This document shows positions 57,429-64,000 of a stretch of DNA of 64,000 nucleotides, piece by piece. Source of the DNA: Papilionanthe hookeriana x Papilionanthe teres (taxonomy: Eukaryota > Streptophyta > Magnoliopsida > Asparagales > Orchidaceae); NCBI GenBank assembly GCA_022702705.1, contig CM040423.1:113207738-113271737 (forward strand), given 5' to 3'. How positions within the stretch are numbered: the stretch's first letter is position 1; every line of letters begins with the position of its first letter. Made by a program: the position numbers and the translations under genes. The notes below the pieces were generated by a model. That model worked only from the letters and a program-made list of their open reading frames with translations, searched no databases and was not told the origin of the DNA.

Positions 57429-57473
57429 TGTGGTGCGCTTGGTTAGCACACCACACCTATTGGGGGGTCCATT
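57429..57473 (+). other. Hairpin and G-tract before the 3' LTR
   Basis: GTGTGGTGCGC, an 8-base loop, then GCACACCACAC forms a strong stem. CTATTGGGGGGTCCATT follows, directly before the LTR. It is the likely plus-strand primer region, but not a pure purine tract and set off from the LTR by TCCATT. Confidence 0.6.
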
Positions 57474-59690
57474 TGTTGACCTCATTTTTGATGAGGTCTT
57501 CTCTTCTCTCTTTAGTGTTTAGGATCTAGCCTTAGGCTTTTCCTTTGACTATCTTAGAGGACTAGAATTGGGACACATCCCTTAGAAATTTGAACCACTT
57601 CTTGCCTCCCTGCAAACCCCACAAGCTTGATTGTAGACCCCTAATCAAATAGAGGGTTGAAATCAAATGTGAAGGTTTAAAGGATGAGTTCCCTATAGGA
57701 CTCTTTGGCCTTAGGACCACCCTGGGTGGCTTGGTCTGGTGAGGGTTGACTTACACACTCACTACACTCATACTCTACACTCTCACACACACAATCCAAA
57801 TCCTAAAACCACACACATACCCAACTTGGCTCCTTGACTCATGTAGGTAATTCATATGGATGGACCTTAACCCCTAAGCCCCTGGCTAAGAGGGTTAGGA
57901 ACAACATAGTGAATGCCTCAAATGAGTCCTCTCATGGCTCATATAGACTTAACATGGCTTCATGGCTCAATCAAAGTGCTTCCATTTCACTCATATTTAA
58001 TCAATCTTCTTTTTTCCAAAATTTCAATTTTTGACCCCGGGGACCCTGCACCTATCAAACCTACTAAAAGCCCTTAAAATTGCCCAAATCCTCCAAAATT
58101 TCCAAATCACCCAAAATTCCACAAAATTAACCTTGAACATTTCCTCACCAATCAAAATTGATCATCCATAGCCAGAAATACCAAAAATTCCAAAAATACC
58201 CCCCAATACCCTCCAAATACCCAAAATGCCCCTCTTAGCCAAAAATCCAAAAATTCAGAAAATTCCCAGAAAATTCAAAAAAAATCTTAAATATTCCCAA
58301 TTTCATTTTTTCCAACTACACTATGGGCCAATTTTGTCAATTTACCCCACTTTTATCAGAACCCCCAATTTAGCCCATTCTTAACCCAAGTGAACCCAAT
58401 GTCAAACCAAATCTACTCAATTGACCCAAATTTTGGTCCAATTCAATTTTAAACTTCAATTTAATATTCACAATATCAATCTAGACCAAATCCAAGTCCA
58501 ATTTGATTGACATTTGAATCCAATTTCACTTTTGACCTTAAAGCCCAATTTGGACCCATGACCCAAACTTAGCCCAAACCAAACCAATTCAACTCCAATT
58601 GACCCCAAACCTTTTCTAAACCTTCCCTAACATCCCCACAAACAAAACACTAACATAATTTGCCCAAGATTTGGACCCAAACCCCACTCAAATTCAACCC
58701 CGAAAACCAAAAAGCCCAATTTTGACCTAAACCCAAAATCCCAACCCAATTCAAAGCCCACAAATCACCTCGAAATGTATTTCAAATCACTCATGACACA
58801 TCCCTAAACCAAACCCAACAATTATTTGGCCCAAGCCTTTACCAAACCTCCATCCTAAAATCCATTTTTAAAATCCAAAAAGCCCACTTCCCTAAACCAT
58901 TTTAAAAGCCCATCTTCACTAAATTTCAAAGGCCCAAACTTCATGCTAAAGCCCATATGACATTCTTTTCATCACCCCATTAATTGATATCATCCCTTAA
59001 GTCCTAAATCAATCATCAAATAACCCTAAATTAGGCCTCATGCCAAAATCACCCATAAGTCCCAAAAACTCAAAACCTTCTTTCATGTAAATGACCAAGC
59101 TTTGTCCCAAGCCACATGGAGCCATGAGCAAGCCATTTACAAGCCATATGAAGCCATGGAAGGTTTGACATGTGACCAAGCCATTAATGGCAAAAGGAGG
59201 GGCCCCTTTCCTAATCCTTCATTAAGCTTTTTTAACCATAACCATGTCACACACTAAACCAAGTTTAGCCACCTCACCATGGATGAAGACTTCACCACTC
59301 CATGGCAGCTGACCCAACTGATCCCCCTGGCCCAAAATCAGACCATGGGAAGGTGAACCAAGCCCAAATACATGGGTTGACCAAATTGAACCCAAAATGA
59401 GCCTTCCCCCATTCCATTTCAATTCATGCCCTTTACACATGGCCAACTCCAATTGACTTCACCATTGCCAAGCCCTGACCTCACTCGAGTCAAGATGGTG
59501 ACTGACCACTGGCCGGCCGACCACCACGGTCGCCGGAAAACCCCATGGACGAGACCTCGAGAGGAGCCAAAGTTTGAAATTCCCACTCGCCGAGCCGCCC
59601 CATGCCCAATGGCCACCATGGCTGTTTTCCCTTGACCTAAGCAGCTGATCCCAAGCCCTAACTCCCCCTGGGAGGCCCTCCAGCCATGCC

Positions 59691-59697
59691 TATTTAA
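59691..59697 (+). promoter_or_regulatory. TATA-like box of the 3' LTR
   Basis: TATTTAA in 'gcctatttaaacaccacc', equivalent to 40393. Confidence 0.5.
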
Positions 59698-60121
59698 ACA
59701 CCACCTCCTCTCGGCCAAGAGAGGTGCTGAACCAAAACTTACTGAAACCCTGCCAAAATCATCCTAGACCACTCTCTACACATAGAGAACTTGATCCCCA
59801 CTGAAATCCCCCTGCCATTTCCCCTCTGTGAGCTCAATTTCAGAGTTGAAATCCAAGCTCAAAACCAGGACACTTCACCACAGTGAGCCAATCTCCAAAT
59901 TGATTGGTCCTACACCTTCACCAGACCAAGAGGAGAAGTTTCCCAGCAAAAGCCCCCTCACCAGGCCAGCCATTGCTCCCAGCCTCCAAGCTTTGTGATC
60001 GACTGTGGTCGAAATCATACCTAGACAATTCACCAGGCCAAGGGACTTCATCTGGAGCTTGCTTGGACCCAATCGAACGTGACACGACCCTCGTATCGAA
60101 GCTTCACTTCTCCGAGCAAAG

Positions 60122-60123
60122 GT
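60122..60123 (+). promoter_or_regulatory. Candidate splice donor in the 3' LTR
   Basis: CAAAG|GTATGG, the best-preserved form of the site seen in four LTRs. Confidence 0.4.
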
Positions 60124-62264
60124 ATGGACTCACTCTTCTTCCCGAGCTTACAGAGATTCTCCATTTAGTTTGAGTTAATTTCAATGCATGTTTACCGTAT
60201 GGATGTGTTCGTCTCTTCAAGACGAATCCATGAGAGCATAAGAACACGAAAATCCGTTGAGAATCGAGTGAGAAATTAGGGTTAGAAGGTCGACGGTCAC
60301 GGGTTCGCACCCGTCGTAGACGATGACTGGGAACCGTTGGATCGCGCGTGTATCGGATGGACGGCTCGGATCGCGTCGGACCAGAAGATGTTACGTGAAA
60401 GGCGGGTCCCGGGACGGCTGAGTCAGATGGCTGCGCCGAATCAGGAGACGACGCGTGGAGCTTCGGAGCTGCCGAGGTTGACGCGGCGTCGCGTGGATAA
60501 GTAGGAAAATAGGGATTTTTCTTATTTATTAAATTCCCAGAACTTCAAAAATCCATAAATTTGTGTAGAAAAATCCTAAAAATAAAATAAAAATACCCTC
60601 TTGCTCAGTGAACAGAGGAGAATAATGTGGAAAAGAAATCAAGTAATTTCATTAAGTATTTTATTTTTAATGATTTATTTACTCTCCGCATTGTTTTAAT
60701 TCTTCATGCATATAGGAAATTCACCATGGCATGAGACCATAAGACTTTTGAAGCCTCTGAACTTGGGAACATTCCCTGAATTTTCCAAGGTCAGAGGCCA
60801 TCCCTATGAGAAGTTATTGATTTTTCAAGTTCATGTTACTGTTTTGAGTATTTTAATTCCAATAATTAGCATGTTGAGAAATAAATTCTAGGAAAATTTA
60901 ATGATGTTTCTTGTGACTAGAGGGACCTAGGAAAAATAAGTTTTGAGTTAATTCACTTTGAAAAACCCTAATTGGTCTAAATACCCAAAATTGAACTTTA
61001 ATTAATTAGGGTTAACCATTCATCAAATTAACTTAAAAACAATTCTCCACTGTCCCCTAGGGATAGGAGAACACCACATAAAAATTTGAAACCAATTGGA
61101 CTTGATTAACTCTACTAAATGGGTTGATTAAGTCTCTTAAGCAAAAATAGGTAAAATTAAACTTTAAAAATTCATAACTCACAATATACTTTTCAAAAAT
61201 TCACAAAAATGGTATTGGAGCCTCTCTGATATCAGAGGAATTTAGGAAAATTAAAATTGTAATTTTCTAAAAAAGTTGATTTTTATCATTATTTTAATAT
61301 TTTTAATAATTAAAAAATAATAAAAATCATAAAAATATTAAAAATCACCAAAATGTCACATTTTGAATTATAATCATTTAGGAACAAACCAAATATTTTT
61401 CTTAAGCCCCTAGGGTAAGATATTGAATTTTAAAGGCTTAATGTAATTTTTAATATTAAAAAAAATGTATTTTTCCAACCTTCTCACCAAAATAATTCTA
61501 ATAAATCAAAGAAAAAATTAGAAAAATATAAAATGTATTTCTCTGGACTCCTTGAGGTCAGAGAGATTTAAGAAAATATAAAATCCATTTTTCAACTTTA
61601 ATTTTATTTTAAAATTAATTAATACTCCAAAACTCAGAATAATTCTAATAAATAAAATATAATTCAAAAAATCACCAAAATTAGTCTAAATAGTCCTCTG
61701 GTCATTACGAGTGCCCCATAATTTTCTTAAGGACATAAAAATTCTCTGTCATCTTATTGAATTTTCCTTGGAAATCCCTATTTTCTACAAAAAAATAATT
61801 ATATAAATAAATTAAATATAGAAAAATCATATTTTCTCCTCTAATGTCTTAATTGACATGTGAGTGAAGCCACATAAAAATTTAAAATTCATTTAAGCTC
61901 AATTTAGTGAGTTATGGAATTATTAAGCTTGAAGAGCAAAATGGTAATTAAAATTTTAACCCTTAATTAAAACTTTAGGCTTAATAAAATGAGAAAGTAA
62001 AATATTTGATTCTAATCTAATTTGGATGATTGAAATTTAAATAATTAAAGGATAGAGACCCATCAATCATTTTTAAGATTAATTAGAGTAAACTTAAATC
62101 ATTTAATTAATGAAATTTGGAAGATTAATAAAAATTGAAATTATTAAAATAGGGGTATTATTAAGAAGACATTTGTTCTCTAATTTAAGAATCCCTAAAT
62201 TAATCACCTCAATAATATTTAATTCCTAATTAAAATGATAATTCAAACTCAAAATTTAAAATAC

Positions 62265-62620
62265 TAAAAGACTTAATCATTAAATTAAATTAAAATTAAA
62301 ACATTTAAATTAAATCCTTCCAAAATTTCAATTAAATTAATACTTTAACAATTAAATTAAATTATCTTTAAAACATAAAAAATAAAATATTAAATTAAAA
62401 TTAAAATAAAATTAAATTTAAATTTAAATTAAATTAAAATTTAAATTAAATTAAGTTAAATTAAAACATATTAAATTAAATTAAATTAAATAAAAAATAA
62501 AATCAAATTAAAATAAAATTTAAATTAAATTAAAATTAAAAAATTAAATTAAATTAAAATTAATAATAAACCAAATTAAATTAAATTAAATTAAATTAAA
62601 TTGAATTGAATTAAATATAA
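62265..62620. repeat. TTAAA-type low-complexity block
   Basis: Duplicate of 42960-43325, with small length changes. Confidence 0.9.
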
Positions 62621-64000
62621 CATCACCTAAGACATAAAGAATTCAAAATAAATCTAAAACAACTTGAACACTATTCCAAACTTAAACCCATTAATTAAAA
62701 TTAAATTAAATCACAAATCACTTAAACATCAATTTGCCCTCAAAAGCTCTTTTTGTCATAACTCCTAAACGGAGTATTAAGTGAAGTGTTACTTCACTTA
62801 TAGGATATTCAAATGTCCTAATTCATCGAGCAAGATAACAAAACTTAAACTCCTCGATGATTAATTCACTTGTATAATTAAACTCTCTTGGACTTAAAAC
62901 AATCCTAGAGGTGTTGAAAAGATGTTTAAGACTCGTCTTAAGCACTTCCTCAATATGATAGGATATTTATAAGAACAATTGAACTTAATTGTTCTTTGAT
63001 GAAGAAAATCATCCTTAAACCAAAACACAAGAACCTAGATGTCATAGGAAATGACTAGCTATAGGATTAGGACTTTGGTAGACAACCAAAACATTTCCCT
63101 TAGCTTTACCTAGGTACTTGTTAGTATATTGAAATGCCTTAACACGAATTTTAAGTGCAGCTTGGGATGACGGGAAGACCCTCCAGGTACGCTTTTATTT
63201 TATTGCAATTTACATTATTGCAAATGCACTTTACTTTTCTTGCATGGTAGACAACTGTTGCATGAAAACCAAAACCTTTAGGATAGTCCCTAAACTGAAA
63301 CCAAAACTAAATTAAAAATCACTACAAGATAAAATTCACCGCCACAACATTTCAAAATATAAAACAACTCAAAATTTAATCACAAACAGAACACAAAACT
63401 ATAATTGCAACTAAATTAAAACGTCTCGTTGAATGATCGGGAATACCTCGGATGATGTAACCCACGTGTTGCTAACGGGATTTCCCACGGTCTAAATGAA
63501 AGTGTGGAACTCATTCAGTTGAGTTTAGCAAATTCATCGGACTAAGTGAATTCGATGAAAATAACGGTGCGGGATGACGGAACCGTGGGATCTTAATCGG
63601 TTCCGTTTAATCAAACTTTAAGATTTGTTTTAATTAAAATATTAAAAAAAACACTTAGATTTTAAGATTCTCTCTAAACCAAAACACTTCTCTCATCTCC
63701 TGATTTATGACTTCTAAAACTAAACCTCTGCAAAAATAAGTAGCTCGGAGCATGGTGGGCAGCACGGCCATCGTCATCAGCAAAACTCGGATCTACTTCA
63801 ACAAAACTTTCTTAGAATTAAATAACCAAGCCATAGGACTTCGAGGTGGTTTGCCTAGTGCAACATAAATCCTCAACTCTTTGTTAGGCATTTGCACAAT
63901 CATGTCTTGTAAATTAAGCCCTAACCGGTCTTAGGACTCCGAGGTAGTCGTTCGGTACGACATAAAACCTCACATCTTCTAGGCTGATTGTATGATTATG

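Larger units (their letters stand above)
57474..64000 (+). mobile_element. 3' LTR of the plus-strand Tat element, truncated by the window
   Basis: It starts TGTTGACCTC and matches 38190-44695 along its whole visible length. About 727 bases are missing at the right. All landmarks recur: the C/A-rich block (58060-59060), TATTTAA (59691), donor-like CAAAG|GTATGG (60122), GC-rich block (60280-60505), TTAAA block (62265-62620) and 'GGTGCGGGATGACGGAACCG' near 63565. No gene. Confidence 0.93.

Overview
This is repeat-dense plant nuclear DNA. It is AT-rich, with no bacterial-type genes, no rRNA or tRNA that I can recognise, and no host gene that I can support. Almost every block belongs to LTR retrotransposons of the Ty3/gypsy group (Athila and Tat/Ogre lineages), nested in one another. 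The species cannot be told from the sequence. The plant assignment rests on Athila-type gag and tRNA-Asp-type primer site, a Tat-type pol with an extra RNase H, a plant-transposon ORF, and the ALKBH9/10-type domain.

Layout. (1) 1-3611 and 20321-22170 are two halves of a decayed Athila element (LTR end, primer site, gag, protease). It was split by a Tat-like element at 3612-20315, bounded by the 5-bp target duplication GGCTT. That intruder keeps a long 5' LTR (3612 to about 9640), a gag fragment (13861-15505) and the last part of an LTR (about 19850-20315). Between these lie the 3' ends of two further Athila-like elements in opposite orientations. The minus-strand one carries an uninterrupted 386-codon ORF with a 'putative plant transposon protein'-like domain at 18361-19521. 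(2) 22262-23690 is a probable minus-strand Athila-like LTR. (3) 24042-27425 is a second Athila element (1.8-kb LTR, primer site, gag). It is cut at 27426 by a minus-strand Tat element, whose 3' LTR is 27426-34362 and whose 3' internal part is 34363-38189. (4) That element is cut at 38190 by a plus-strand member of the same family. The plus-strand copy has a 5' LTR at 38190-45422 (7.2 kb), primer site, gag, protease, RT, RNase H, archaeal-type RNase H and integrase to 54038, an extra ORF at 54365-55835, a tandem array, a G-tract, and a 3' LTR from 57474 that runs off the window at 64000. Its full length should be about 26.5 kb.

Main discovery. Both Tat copies (36418-37907 minus; 54365-55835 plus) carry, between integrase and the 3' LTR, an ORF whose C-terminal half is an AlkB-like Fe(II)/2-oxoglutarate dioxygenase of the plant ALKBH9/ALKBH10 (RNA m6A demethylase) type. 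The HxD...H iron ligands and the RxxxxxR 2OG-binding arginines are retained. The N-terminal half of this ORF resembles the N-terminus of the same element's gag, so the ORF looks like a gag-N/AlkB fusion. A splice-acceptor-like pyrimidine tract plus CAG sits a few bases before its ATG in both copies, and a donor-like AAG|GT is conserved in the LTRs. This suggests env-like spliced expression of a retroelement-borne RNA demethylase.

Both Tat copies are now dead. Stops, frameshifts and a YVDD-to-YVDN-type change in RT are visible, and many lesions are G-to-A or C-to-T. All similarities were judged by eye; no alignment or database search was run.
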